A DNA stretch of 64,000 nt, taken from NCBI GenBank assembly GCA_022822365.1, contig JAJEBV010000046.1:1-64000 (forward strand). The letters run 5' to 3'. The notes beneath the pieces are model-generated. The model saw only the letters and a program-made list of their open reading frames with translations, was not told the origin of the DNA and made no database searches. Made by a program: the position numbers and the translations under genes. The DNA is from Thermoanaerobaculia bacterium. GTDB lineage: Bacteria > Acidobacteriota > Thermoanaerobaculia > Multivoradales > Multivoraceae. Numbering within the stretch: position 1 is the stretch's first letter; each line of letters opens with the position of its first letter. Of the stretch, positions 8,208-16,740 are shown piece after piece.

Positions 8208-9019
8208 GGATCCGCCAGCCGCTCGCGCAGCGCCTCCAGCCAGCGGTGCAACTCCCGCACGCCGCCCAGGCCGTGCCTGGCGACGCTCTCGCGGCTGCTG
8301 TCCGGCTCCAGGCCGACGACGATCGCTGCGCCGCCGCCGCTCTGGGCGGCTTCGAACCCTTCCTCGTCCGTGATGTCGTCGCCGATGAACACCGGCGTCC
8401 GGCCGCGGAACGGCGCTTCGGCCATGAAGTCCTCGACCACCGTGCGCTTGTTGGGGCGGTGCGGCTTGAGTTCGAGCACCATCTTGCCCTCCTGCACGCG
8501 GTAGCCCGAACCGAGTGCGGCGCGCACCCGTTCCATCGCCTCGCGGGCCGGGGCCTCGGCGGCGGCCGCGCGGCGGTAGTGGAGCGCCAGGGTCGCCGAT
8601 TTGTCTTCCAGCAGCGTGCCCGGATGCTCGTCCACGAAGCGCTCCAGGTCGCGGCGCGCCGGTTCGAGCGCGGCCGAGCCGTCGCTCCGCCTGACCGCGC
8701 CGTCCGCCGAACGCCGCTCCAGGCCGTGCAGCCCCGCAGCCGGCAACGACAGCGGTGCGAAGAAGCGGTCGAGAACGTCGAGCGAGCGGCCGCTCGCGAG
8801 AGCCAGGGCGCCGTCGAGGTTCTCGCTGAGGCGAGCCAGCAGACTGCCGACGCCTTCGTCGACGTGGACCGCGTCGGGCGCCTCGGCGATCTCGATCAGG
8901 GTGCCGTCCACGTCGAGGAACAGGGCCCAGGAGTCTGGCGGCGGGGCAACGGAGCCTGTTTCCAGGAGGGCCCAGGCGGTGCGTGGCGGATGCGCTCTCT
9001 GGTTCACACGGGCCCCCAC
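8204..9019 (-). CDS. otsB: Trehalose-6-phosphate phosphatase
   Basis: The 271-residue HAD-superfamily phosphatase carries motif I as LFLDVDGTL (Asp36 nucleophile, Asp38), motif II within LALASGRS, and the terminal acid motif FIGDDITDEEG (about 206-216). It converts trehalose-6-phosphate to trehalose, the second step after OtsA. The ATG at 9019 is the only ATG upstream of motif I, leaving a 28-residue Pro/Ala-rich lead; GTG codons inside it could be real starts. It is divergent from otsA with only 26 bp between the two starts and is translationally coupled to GH15 downstream. Confidence 0.9.
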   Translation of the reverse strand: MGARVNQRAHPPRTAWALLETGSVAPPPDSWALFLDVDGTLIEIAEAPDAVHVDEGVGSLLARLSENLDGALALASGRSLDVLDRFFAPLSLPAAGLHGLERRSADGAVRRSDGSAALEPARRDLERFVDEHPGTLLEDKSATLALHYRRAAAAEAPAREAMERVRAALGSGYRVQEGKMVLELKPHRPNKRTVVEDFMAEAPFRGRTPVFIGDDITDEEGFEAAQSGGGAAIVVGLEPDSSRESVARHGLGGVRELHRWLEALRERLADP

Positions 9020-9045
9020 CGAGATCCCTTACGATACTGAAACCG

Positions 9046-10443
9046 ATGGCCCCTCAGGATCTGCCGGCTGCCCAGCAGTCGGAACTGGTGATCGTCGCCA
9101 ACACCTTGCCCGTGCGTCGCGAGGAGGTGGATGGGGAACTGGGCTGGGCGCAAAGCCCGGGCGGCCTCGTCAGCGCCCTGTCGCCGATCGTCCGCGACGC
9201 GGGCGGCTGCTGGGTCGGCTGGACGGGCGGCGCCGACGACGCGCCCGAGCCCTTCCGGCACGAAGGCATCCTGAACGTCGCGGTGCCGGTGTCGGAGGCG
9301 GAAGTCGCCGGCTCTTACCAGGGGATGTGCAACTCGACCCTGTGGCCGCTCTACCACGACGCGGTGCGGCCGCCCGAGTACCACCGCCACTGGTGGAACC
9401 CGTACGTCGCGGTCAACCGCCGCTTCGCCGAGGAGGCGGCTCGCCGCACCGCCCCCGGCGGCCGCGTGTGGATCCAGGACTACCACCTGCAGCTCGTGCC
9501 GCGGATGCTGCGCGAGCTGCGGCCGGACATCAGCTCCGGCTTCTTCCTGCACATCCCCTTTCCCCCGATCGAACTCTTCCTGCGCCTGCCCTGGCGGCGG
9601 GCGGTGCTGGAGGGCCTGCTCGGCGCGGACGTGATCGGCTTCCAGACTCCGGCCGGCGCCTACAACTTCACGCGACTCGCCGACCGGCTGATCGAGGCCG
9701 AGCCTCAGGGCGAGACGATCCGCTACCAGGGCCGCGACATCCGCGTCGGCGCCTTCCCGATCTCCATCGACACGGACCGCTACGCGAACGCGGCGCTGGC
9801 GCCCGAGATCCGGGAGCGCGCCGAGCAGCTCCAGCAGCTTCGCCGCGGCCGCAAGATCATCCTCTCCGTCGACCGCCTCGACTACACGAAGGGCATCGAC
9901 CTGCGGCTCAAGGCGTTCCTCGAATGGCTGGGTCGCGAGGACCGGTCGATCCGCGACGCGGTGATGGTCCAGGTCGCCGTCCCGAGCCGGGAGCGCATCT
10001 CGGAGTACCAGATCCTGCGGCGCGACGTGGAGGAACTCGTCGGCCAGATCAACGGCGAGTACGGCGAACTCGGCGTCGTGCCGGTCCAGTACTTCCGGCG
10101 CAACCTGCCGTTCGAGGAACTGATCGCCTTCTATCTCGTCGCCGACGTGATGTTGGTGACGCCGCTCTGCGACGGCATGAACCTTGTCGCCAAGGAGTAC
10201 GTCGCCACGCGGCTCGAAGACGACGGCGTGCTCGTGCTCTCCGAGTTCGCGGGCGCGGCAGCCGAGCTGCCGGACGCCCTGCTGGTCAATCCCCACGACG
10301 TGAACGCGATGGCGGCCACGATCGAACAGGCGATCACCCTTGACCCGGAGGACGGAACGCGCCGGATGAAGGCGATGCGCGAGGTCGTGCGGCGGCACTC
10401 CGTGCACGAGTGGGCGGCGCAGTTCATCGAGGCGCTGGCCTGA
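9046..10443 (+). CDS. otsA: Trehalose-6-phosphate synthase
   Basis: The 465-residue GT20 enzyme makes trehalose-6-phosphate from UDP- (or ADP-) glucose and glucose-6-phosphate. Visible family motifs are VIVANTLPVRR (N-loop), QDYHLQLVP, HIPFPPIELFLRLPWR, GFQTPAGAYNF, SVDRLDYTKGI and TPLCDGMNLVAKEYVA, the last forming the nucleotide-sugar site. I chose ATG 9046 because it starts directly before the first conserved strand; the longer frame starting at 8983 runs back into otsB. It is divergent from otsB. The reductive-dehalogenase-like gene starts 5 bp after its stop and may be co-transcribed. Confidence 0.93.
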   Translation: MAPQDLPAAQQSELVIVANTLPVRREEVDGELGWAQSPGGLVSALSPIVRDAGGCWVGWTGGADDAPEPFRHEGILNVAVPVSEAEVAGSYQGMCNSTLWPLYHDAVRPPEYHRHWWNPYVAVNRRFAEEAARRTAPGGRVWIQDYHLQLVPRMLRELRPDISSGFFLHIPFPPIELFLRLPWRRAVLEGLLGADVIGFQTPAGAYNFTRLADRLIEAEPQGETIRYQGRDIRVGAFPISIDTDRYANAALAPEIRERAEQLQQLRRGRKIILSVDRLDYTKGIDLRLKAFLEWLGREDRSIRDAVMVQVAVPSRERISEYQILRRDVEELVGQINGEYGELGVVPVQYFRRNLPFEELIAFYLVADVMLVTPLCDGMNLVAKEYVATRLEDDGVLVLSEFAGAAAELPDALLVNPHDVNAMAATIEQAITLDPEDGTRRMKAMREVVRRHSVHEWAAQFIEALA

Positions 10444-10448
10444 CGCGC

Positions 10449-11636
10449 ATGGCACGCCCCGTCAGCGACGCCGAAGCAGGCTTCGAGATAGGCGAGGGCT
10501 TCGAACGCTTCTCGCAGAAGGACGACATCTTCTGCCGTTCGTTCTGGGACCCCGAGGTGAGGACCTCCCGCTCGGACATGTTCTACGAGACGTACCGCAC
10601 GCCGGAGCTGCGCTGGCGCCCGGTCGACGGGTTCACGCGGCGCGACTACGCGCTTCGCAACGCTTCCTGGCACGTCACCGATCTGTTCGCGGAGCTCCGG
10701 GGAGACGCCGACCGTCGCGAGGGCTTCCTCGACCCCTACACGGTGCTCCGGGACGGTCCGGGTCCGCCGGACGAGAGCGATGAACCGGAGGAGGTCCTCG
10801 CCGCTCGACTCGCGGCGGATCTCAAGACGGCCGCCCGCGCGTTGGGCGCCGACCTGATCGGCATCACCGGATACGACGAGCGCTGGGTGTACACCCACGC
10901 GTACTCGCGGGAGACCGAGACGGAGAAACCGCAGGAGCTTCCGGGCGAACTCGGGAACGTCGTCGTCATCGCGCAGGCGATGGACCGGGGTCTGGTGGAG
11001 ACCGTGCCGTCGGCCCTGAGCGGGACGGCGACGGGAGTGGGCTACAGCAGCGACACGGTGGTGCTGCTCGCGATCGCCCAGTACATCCTGAACATGGGCT
11101 ACGCCGCGGTGCCGACGATGAACGACACGGCCCTGGCGATTCCGCTCGCGATCAAGGCGGGGCTGGGCGAGTACGGCCGTCACGGTCTGCTGATCACCAG
11201 GGAGTTCGGCCCCAGGGTGCGGCTCGGGAAGATCTTCACCGACATGCCCCTGGCGCACGACCGTCCGCTGCGCTTCGGTGTGCGCGAGACCTGCGAGGTG
11301 TGCCGCGCGTGTTCGGATGCCTGCCCGCCGAAGGCCATCGCGATGGACGCACCGACGGACCGGATCTACAATATCTCCAACATCCGCGGCGTCAGGAAGT
11401 GGACGACGGACGCCGAGAAGTGCTTCCGGTTCTGGTCGAACCAGAACACCGACTGCTCGATCTGCGTCAGGGTCTGCCCCTACAATCGGGACTACTCCAG
11501 GCGCCTCAGCCGAATCTGGCGGTGGATGGCGGGGACCCGTCTGCGCCGGCTCGCCCTCTGGCTCGACCGCCGGAGCGGCCGCGGACGGAGGGTTGAGCCC
11601 CAGACGTGGTGGGGGCGCGCCCTGTCCGGCTGGTAG
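10449..11636 (+). CDS. Reductive-dehalogenase-domain protein, Tat-less
   Basis: The 395-residue protein matches the cobalamin/Fe-S core of reductive dehalogenases. The central region (about 125-275) includes LAADLKTAARALGADLIGIT and GYSSDTVVLLAIAQYILNMGYAA, where corrinoid binding is expected. Two [4Fe-4S] sites follow: C282-x2-C285-x2-C288-x3-C292-P, and C325 with C336-x2-C339-x3-C343-P. It lacks the twin-arginine leader of respiratory RdhA and the C-terminal reductase domains of catabolic NpRdhA. No small RdhB anchor gene lies nearby. The C-terminus is strongly basic and aromatic (RIWRWMAGTRLRRLALWL), suggesting a peripheral membrane helix. Function could be dehalogenation or a related corrinoid reductive reaction; this cannot be decided from sequence. 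Confidence 0.8.
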   Translation: MARPVSDAEAGFEIGEGFERFSQKDDIFCRSFWDPEVRTSRSDMFYETYRTPELRWRPVDGFTRRDYALRNASWHVTDLFAELRGDADRREGFLDPYTVLRDGPGPPDESDEPEEVLAARLAADLKTAARALGADLIGITGYDERWVYTHAYSRETETEKPQELPGELGNVVVIAQAMDRGLVETVPSALSGTATGVGYSSDTVVLLAIAQYILNMGYAAVPTMNDTALAIPLAIKAGLGEYGRHGLLITREFGPRVRLGKIFTDMPLAHDRPLRFGVRETCEVCRACSDACPPKAIAMDAPTDRIYNISNIRGVRKWTTDAEKCFRFWSNQNTDCSICVRVCPYNRDYSRRLSRIWRWMAGTRLRRLALWLDRRSGRGRRVEPQTWWGRALSGW

Positions 11637-11730
11637 GCTTGAACGTAGCGTCCGGCCGCCGAGCGCAGGAGAACAGGAGGAAAGGCCGAACGGAATAGCG
11701 ACTCTGCCCGTCCCGTTCGGATCCAGTGCC

Positions 11731-12828
11731 ATGTGGATCAAGAAGTACGACCCCGCCCGCTACCTTCCCTTAGACTCCGGGATCGCGCTGACGAGCCGCG
11801 AGCCGACGCCGCGGGACGTCTACATGGACCGGCGCAAGTTCGTCGCGGCGGCCGGCCTCGGCGTCGCCGCCGCGTCGCCCCTGGCCGCCCAGTTCCGCCT
11901 TCGCCAGCAGGTGCCGGCGCCTCCTCCGGCGCCGCCGCTCGAGGACAAGCTGAAACCGGCCCTCGAGAGGCCCGATGTCTACGGCGCCGAGCTCAGCGCG
12001 CGGCCCAAGCGCAACGTGAAGTTCGCCGGCCCGCCGGCCAGCATCGGCGGCGAACTGACGCCGCGCGACGCGGCGGGCAGCCACAACAACTTCTACGAGT
12101 TCTATCCCGGTCGTGGCGGCCCGGTGTGGAAGTTCGCCGGCAAGTTCACCGTCGAGCCCTGGAAGGTCGAGGTCACGGGCCTGTGCGACAACCCGATGAC
12201 GCTCGATCTCGACGACATCTTCGGCTTCGAGCACGAGGAGCGGCTCTACCACTTCCGCTGCGTCGAGCGCTGGGCCATGAACGTGCCCTGGAGCGGCTTC
12301 CCCCTCAGCAAGCTGATCGAGAAGGCGCAACCGAAGTCGTCGGCCAGGCATGTCCGTTTCTTCACCGCTCTCAAGCGGGACCAGATGCCCGGCGTCAGGG
12401 AGGCCCACTGGTACCAGTGGCCTTACTTCGAAGCCCTCCGCATGGATGAGGCGACGAACGAGCTGGCGTTTGTCGCCACCGGCATTTACGGCGAGCCACT
12501 GGTCAAGCAGCACGGTGCGCCGCTGCGGCTCGCGATCCCGTGGAAGTACGGTTACAAGAGCGCGAAGTCGATCGTCAAGATCGAATTCGTGGCCGAGGAG
12601 CCGAAGATCTTCTGGCAGATCCAGCCGCACGAGTATGGCTACCTCTCCAACGTGAACCCGAACATCCCGCACCCGCGCTGGAGTCAGGCGACCTCCCACT
12701 GGCTGCACAACAGCCAGCCGTTCGAGACACCGATCTTCAACGGCTACGGCGAGTACGTCTCGAAGCTCTATCCCGACGAGCCGACCACGATGCAGCGGGC
12801 GCTGCGCCAGGGTCAGGTCGCGCGGTAG
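11731..12828 (+). CDS. msrP: Protein-methionine-sulfoxide reductase catalytic subunit
   Basis: The 365-residue periplasmic molybdoenzyme repairs oxidised methionine in envelope proteins. It has a conserved pre-leader, then the twin-arginine signal MDRRKFVAAAGLGVAAA (R34-R35), consistent with Tat export of a cofactor-loaded protein. The molybdopterin ligand is C177 in FRCVERWAMNVPW. Other MsrP/YedY blocks are HNNFYEFY, GAPLRLAIPWKYGYKS, and NVNPNIPHPRWSQA. Start ATG 11731 gives the family's usual MWIKK-like beginning. The heme membrane partner MsrQ is not adjacent; the next gene is a tiny unrelated membrane protein. Confidence 0.92.
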   Translation: MWIKKYDPARYLPLDSGIALTSREPTPRDVYMDRRKFVAAAGLGVAAASPLAAQFRLRQQVPAPPPAPPLEDKLKPALERPDVYGAELSARPKRNVKFAGPPASIGGELTPRDAAGSHNNFYEFYPGRGGPVWKFAGKFTVEPWKVEVTGLCDNPMTLDLDDIFGFEHEERLYHFRCVERWAMNVPWSGFPLSKLIEKAQPKSSARHVRFFTALKRDQMPGVREAHWYQWPYFEALRMDEATNELAFVATGIYGEPLVKQHGAPLRLAIPWKYGYKSAKSIVKIEFVAEEPKIFWQIQPHEYGYLSNVNPNIPHPRWSQATSHWLHNSQPFETPIFNGYGEYVSKLYPDEPTTMQRALRQGQVAR

Positions 12829-12868
12829 GGACCTAGACGGAGAACGCTGCGGGTTCGTATCTGTAGTC

Positions 12869-13129
12869 ATGGGCGCCGCCACGGACACGCTGGGCACGGC
12901 CGACGCACTTGAAGGCGCCGGTCTTGATGCCGACACCGCCAAGGCAACAGCGCGCGCGATCGAAACGGGCTGCGCCTCCGCCGTCGAGGGGCTGGTGACG
13001 CGAGACGGCCTCAGGGCCGAGTTGAAGGCGCTGGAGACACGATTGGTCCTGTGGGGCGCGGGGATTGTGCTCGGTGGCACCGCCCTGGTGCTGAGCGGCG
13101 TCGGCGTGCTGTTGAGGTTCCTCCCATAG
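12869..13129 (+). CDS. Small single-pass membrane protein, DUF1640/CCDC90-like
   Basis: The 86-residue protein has an N-terminal helical region resembling the DUF1640/CCDC90 pattern (LEGAGLDADTAKATARAIE, about 15-33). A very short charged segment follows (TRDGLRAELKALETRL), then one membrane helix (VLWGAGIVLGGTALVLSGVG, about 60-79). The coiled coil typical of the family is much shortened. Function is unknown. It begins 40 bp after msrP and converges with the AmpG-like gene 17 bp downstream. Confidence 0.55.
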   Translation: MGAATDTLGTADALEGAGLDADTAKATARAIETGCASAVEGLVTRDGLRAELKALETRLVLWGAGIVLGGTALVLSGVGVLLRFLP

Positions 13130-13146
13130 AGGCCGACCAGCGTCCC

Positions 13147-14748
13147 TTAGGGTTCGTCGATCGCCTCTGACGCCAACTCGGCGCCCGCACCGTGGCGCGC
13201 TGCCTGCACCGCGGCCGCGAAGAGCCCCATGGCGGCGCCGAAGGTCAAGACACCGACGAGTCCTACCCAGCCCTCGGCGTTCGTCGGCGCCGCCAGTGCC
13301 AGCAGTTCCGCCGTGAAGCCGAGAGGCTCGCCAGCGCGCAGCGCCTTGAGCGCCGCCAGGCCGTTGAGCAGCAAGGCGGCGCCGATGGCGCTCAGTGTCC
13401 CGAAGGCCACGCCATCCGCGGCCAGCCGAGCCCGGGAACGGGGTGGTAGCGGCTCCCGCCGCCGCACGTCGAAGACCGGTTCGCGTTCGGTGGGCTTGAC
13501 GAAGCGCGAGAGCATGTAGAGGCCGGGGATTCCTAGCGGCATCGTGGCCAGGAAGAAGCTCGACCAGCCGATGGCGTCGACGGTGATCCCGGCAACCGGC
13601 CCGGAGAAGATGCGCCCGAAGCCGAACAAGGTCGAGAACATCGCGTATTGCGTGGCCGAGAAGCGCTTCTGGGTCATGCGAAGTAGCAGGACCGAGAAGG
13701 CTCCGGTACCGAGACCCTGGCAGAGCGTCTCGAACCCCATCGCTCCGTAGAGGAGGAAGGAGTTCTTCGGCACGTTGGCGAGGACCACGTACCCGATGTT
13801 GGAGAAGATCTGGAGCGAGCCGAAGATCCAGAGAGCTCTGCCGAGGCCGAGCACGTTCGTTCCGAGGCCGCCGATGATCGCGCCGCCGATCGTCGCGACC
13901 AGGCCGATCGTCCCCAGCGCGAAGCCACGGTCGTCGCTCGAGTAGCCCATGTCGACGAGGAACGGACGAAGCAGGGCGCTGGCCATGTTGTCGGCGAGCT
14001 TGAACAGGATGACGAAAGCCAGAATCTCAACCGCACGGTGGCGGGAGAGGAAGCCGAGGAAGGGGAGCCAGACGGCTTCACGGACGGTCTTCGGCTCAGG
14101 CGGCAGATTGCGAGGCTCGGGCGCGAAGAACGTCACGAGAAGCATCGGCAGGTAGAGCGCGGCCAGGCCCGCGCAGACGAGCGCCCACGAGGAGCGTCCG
14201 GCAAGGGAGATGGCCGCTGCTCCCGCCGCGAACATCCCCACGCGGTAGAGCGCGATGCGCGCGCCGACGGCCGCGCCCTGCTCTTCCTTCCTCAGCACGT
14301 CCACGGCGTAGGCGTCGACCGCGATGTCCTGGGATGCCGCCGCCAGCGCCACCGCGAAGGTAAGGGCGAGCACGACGAACGGCGCGTCCGGGTGGCCGCC
14401 GACGCCGGCCAGGCCGAGCGTTCCAACAAGCAGACCGACCTGGGCGATCGCCGCCCAGCCCCGGCGTCGCCCCAGGAACGGCGGTGGGAAGCGGTCCATC
14501 AGCGGCGCCCAGACCACGTTGAAGGTCCACGGAACCTGCGCCAGCGTGAACAGGCCGACGACGCGAATGTCGACGCCGGAATCGCGCATCCAGTCAGGTA
14601 TCGCGATCCAGACCAGGCCCAACGGCATGCCGGACGAGAACGAGAGAAGGACGACCGATAGTGTCCGCCATGAGCGGACCGCCTGCACCAGGCTTTCGAA
14701 GGTGCCGATCCGCTCCGGCGCCTGCTCCTGCTCGGCCATCGGACTCAT
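13147..14748 (-). CDS. AmpG-like MFS permease
   Basis: The 533-residue integral membrane protein has at least 12 hydrophobic segments. AmpG/PAT-family signatures include SFSSGMPLGLVWIAIPDWM (about 36-54), FNVVWAPLMDRFPPP, and AASQDIAVDAYAVDVL, where the D-A-Y-A block is characteristic. AmpG imports anhydromuropeptides for cell-wall recycling. The C-terminal third (about 430-533) adds further hydrophobic helices beyond the core, as in longer AmpG proteins. No ampC or ampR gene is near. A related PAT-family permease with another substrate is possible. Confidence 0.8.
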   Translation of the reverse strand: MSPMAEQEQAPERIGTFESLVQAVRSWRTLSVVLLSFSSGMPLGLVWIAIPDWMRDSGVDIRVVGLFTLAQVPWTFNVVWAPLMDRFPPPFLGRRRGWAAIAQVGLLVGTLGLAGVGGHPDAPFVVLALTFAVALAAASQDIAVDAYAVDVLRKEEQGAAVGARIALYRVGMFAAGAAAISLAGRSSWALVCAGLAALYLPMLLVTFFAPEPRNLPPEPKTVREAVWLPFLGFLSRHRAVEILAFVILFKLADNMASALLRPFLVDMGYSSDDRGFALGTIGLVATIGGAIIGGLGTNVLGLGRALWIFGSLQIFSNIGYVVLANVPKNSFLLYGAMGFETLCQGLGTGAFSVLLLRMTQKRFSATQYAMFSTLFGFGRIFSGPVAGITVDAIGWSSFFLATMPLGIPGLYMLSRFVKPTEREPVFDVRRREPLPPRSRARLAADGVAFGTLSAIGAALLLNGLAALKALRAGEPLGFTAELLALAAPTNAEGWVGLVGVLTFGAAMGLFAAAVQAARHGAGAELASEAIDEP

Positions 14749-14852
14749 CCTATGCGTAGTCGTCTATGAATCGGACGACGCCGTGGACTTGGAACCCTGG
14801 TCGTGCAGAATCCGTAGTTGAACGTGAGCAGTCTCTTGAGGAGGAACCGACC

Positions 14853-15062
14853 GTGACCGCGACAGCCACCCAGTCCCGCCCCCTTCATCGTTCCGGGTCC
14901 GACCGCCTGATCGGCGGCGTCTGTGGAGGCATCGCCGCCTGGCTGGGCTGGAACCCGACGGGCGTCCGTCTGCTCTACATCCTGATCTCGATCCTCTCGG
15001 TCGCGTTTCCCGGGATCATCGTCTACATTCTGCTCTGGATCGTCATGCCGCTCGGCGACTGA
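14853..15062 (+). CDS. PspC-domain small membrane protein
   Basis: I place the start at GTG 14853 because a strong Shine-Dalgarno (GAGGAGG) sits about 8-14 nt upstream. The frame upstream of the GTG has no homology. The 69-residue product is a minimal PspC domain: RSGSDRLIGGVCGGIAAWLG (about 12-31) followed by one long hydrophobic helix ending LLWIVMPLGD. PspC-domain proteins sense or buffer inner-membrane stress. Here the domain stands alone, without pspA or pspB, and the downstream DNA is a palindromic element. Confidence 0.85.
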   Translation: MTATATQSRPLHRSGSDRLIGGVCGGIAAWLGWNPTGVRLLYILISILSVAFPGIIVYILLWIVMPLGD

Positions 15063-15082
15063 GCTACCACGCCGCAGTCACT

Positions 15083-15149
15083 GGGTGCGCGGGTCCTCCG
15101 ACCCGCTGCCGCCGGAGGCGGCCCGGAGACGCGCCGCGAAGCGGCGACC
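15083..15149. repeat. Palindromic intergenic element, copy 1
   Basis: Three consecutive hairpins: the GCGGGTC/GACCCGC type with a short loop (about 15089-15106), the GCCGCC-GGA-GGCGGC type, and CGCCGC-GAA-GCGGCG (about 15133-15147). The same order recurs at 44851-44909. It lies between pspC and glcD. It may act as a transcription terminator or a REP-like element; no T-run follows. Confidence 0.65.
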
Positions 15150-15213
15150 GCACCTCCGTGCGCCACCTGGGTGTCATCCGCGCGCTCGATGACTCGCGCA
15201 CGGACTGGGTCGC

Positions 15214-15236
15214 GGGTGGCGCGGAACGCGCCACCC
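15214..15236. repeat. Perfect 10-bp stem hairpin upstream of glcD
   Basis: GGGTGGCGCG, loop GAA, CGCGCCACCC form a perfect inverted repeat ending 21 bp before the glcD start codon. It could be a transcriptional or translational control structure or part of the palindromic element family. A role is inference only. Confidence 0.5.
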
Positions 15237-15257
15237 GGGTTGGTAGGCTGACTGCCC

Positions 15258-16715
15258 ATGGCCCCGGCCGACGCAGCCGACTTTCTCGACGCACTGAAAC
15301 GGCGCCTCGGCGCCGACCGCGTCCTCACCGGCGCGGCCCCGATGGCGGCCTACGAGTCGGACGCGCTGACCGCCTTCCGGGCCCGTCCGCGGGCGGTCGT
15401 ACTCGTCGATTCCGCCGAGGAAGTCGTCGACATCGTGCGCCTCTGCGCGGCCGCGGAAGTGCCTTTCCTCGCCCGCGGCAGCGGCACGAGCCTGTCCGGC
15501 GGCTCGCTGCCGGTCCACGACGGCGTCGTCATCGCGATGAACCGGCTGAACCGGATCCTCGAAGTCGACCCGGTGCGGCGGACCGCGGTGGTCGAGCCGG
15601 GAGTCGTCAACCTCGCGGTGTCCGAGGCCGCGGAGCCCTACGGCCTCTACTACTCGCCGGATCCGTCGAGCCAGTCCGTGTGCACGATCGGCGGCAACCT
15701 GGCCTTCAACTCGGGCGGCGCGCACTGCCTGAAGTACGGAATGACGAGCAACCACGTGCTCGGTCTCGAGGTCGTACTCCCGGACGGCGAGGTGATCGAA
15801 CTCGGCGGCGACAGCCTGGAGGGCGTCGGCCCCGACCTGGTCGGGCTGTTCGTCGGCTCCGAGGGGCTGTTCGGCATCGCGACGAAGATCACGTTGCGCC
15901 TGCTGCCGAAGCCCGAGACGTTCTTCACCCTGCTGGCGGCCTACGATTCGCTGGCGGCGGCTGGCGAGGCGGTGGCTGCGGTCGTGGCTTCGGGCCTCCT
16001 GCCCGGGGCGATGGAGATCATGGACAACTTGGCGATCGAGGCGGCCGAAGCGGCGGTCGGCGCCGGTTACCCGCTCGATGCGGAGGGGCTCCTGATCGTC
16101 GAGTTGGAGGGCGAGGAGCAGCAGGTCGCCGCCGAGAGCGAACTGCTGCTGGAAGTCGTCAGGCAATCGAAGCCCTACCTGGAGCACATCGCCAGCGACC
16201 CGGATGACCGCGCGCGGATCTGGAAGGGCCGCAAGAGCGCCTTCTCGGCGGTGGGGAGGCTGAGTCCGGACTACATCGTCCAGGACGGCGTCGTGCCGCG
16301 TTCCCGGCTGGGCGAGGCGTTGACGAAGATCCAGCACTTGGGTGAGGAGCACGGCATCCGCGTGGCGAACGTGTTCCACGCCGGCGACGGCAACCTGCAC
16401 CCGCTGATCCTCTTCGATGGCCGGGTCGAAGGCGAACTGGAGCGCGCCGAGGAGCTGGCAGGGGAGATCCTCCGCCTCTGCATCGACCTCGGCGGCTCGA
16501 TCACCGGTGAGCACGGCGTGGGGATGGAGAAGCGGCAGTACCTGGGCGAGATGTTCGACGACGCCGACCTGGACGCGATGCGCCGCATCCGCATGGCGAT
16601 CGACCCCGGCGAGCTGGCGAACCGGGGCAAGATGTTCCCGGATGCGGAGGCCCCGGCGCTGCTCAGCCACGGTCCCCATCCGCTGGAGGTGGCGGGAGTC
16701 ATCTCGCGCGAATGA
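15258..16715 (+). CDS. glcD: Glycolate oxidase FAD subunit GlcD
   Basis: The 485-residue FAD-linked oxidase oxidises glycolate (or D-lactate-type 2-hydroxy acids) to the 2-oxo acid. The PCMH FAD-binding half includes VPFLARGSGTSLSGGSLPVH (about 68-87) and the pyrophosphate-contact block CTIGGNLAFNSGG. The C-terminal oxidase half carries NVFHAGDGNLHPLI and a final GSITGEHGVGMEK, both signatures of GlcD. Start ATG 15258 directly precedes the first helix. glcE follows after 25 bp. The Fe-S subunit gene glcF is missing from this position. Confidence 0.9.
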   Translation: MAPADAADFLDALKRRLGADRVLTGAAPMAAYESDALTAFRARPRAVVLVDSAEEVVDIVRLCAAAEVPFLARGSGTSLSGGSLPVHDGVVIAMNRLNRILEVDPVRRTAVVEPGVVNLAVSEAAEPYGLYYSPDPSSQSVCTIGGNLAFNSGGAHCLKYGMTSNHVLGLEVVLPDGEVIELGGDSLEGVGPDLVGLFVGSEGLFGIATKITLRLLPKPETFFTLLAAYDSLAAAGEAVAAVVASGLLPGAMEIMDNLAIEAAEAAVGAGYPLDAEGLLIVELEGEEQQVAAESELLLEVVRQSKPYLEHIASDPDDRARIWKGRKSAFSAVGRLSPDYIVQDGVVPRSRLGEALTKIQHLGEEHGIRVANVFHAGDGNLHPLILFDGRVEGELERAEELAGEILRLCIDLGGSITGEHGVGMEKRQYLGEMFDDADLDAMRRIRMAIDPGELANRGKMFPDAEAPALLSHGPHPLEVAGVISRE

Positions 16716-16740
16716 GGCGCGGCGGCGCGTTCAACGACGG

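Noticed and set aside
5634..8504. A 956-codon open frame on the plus strand
   Set aside because: It is antisense to the clearly identifiable GPP34, GH15 and otsB genes. High GC gives long stop-free antisense frames; the product is low-complexity Arg/Ala/Gly.
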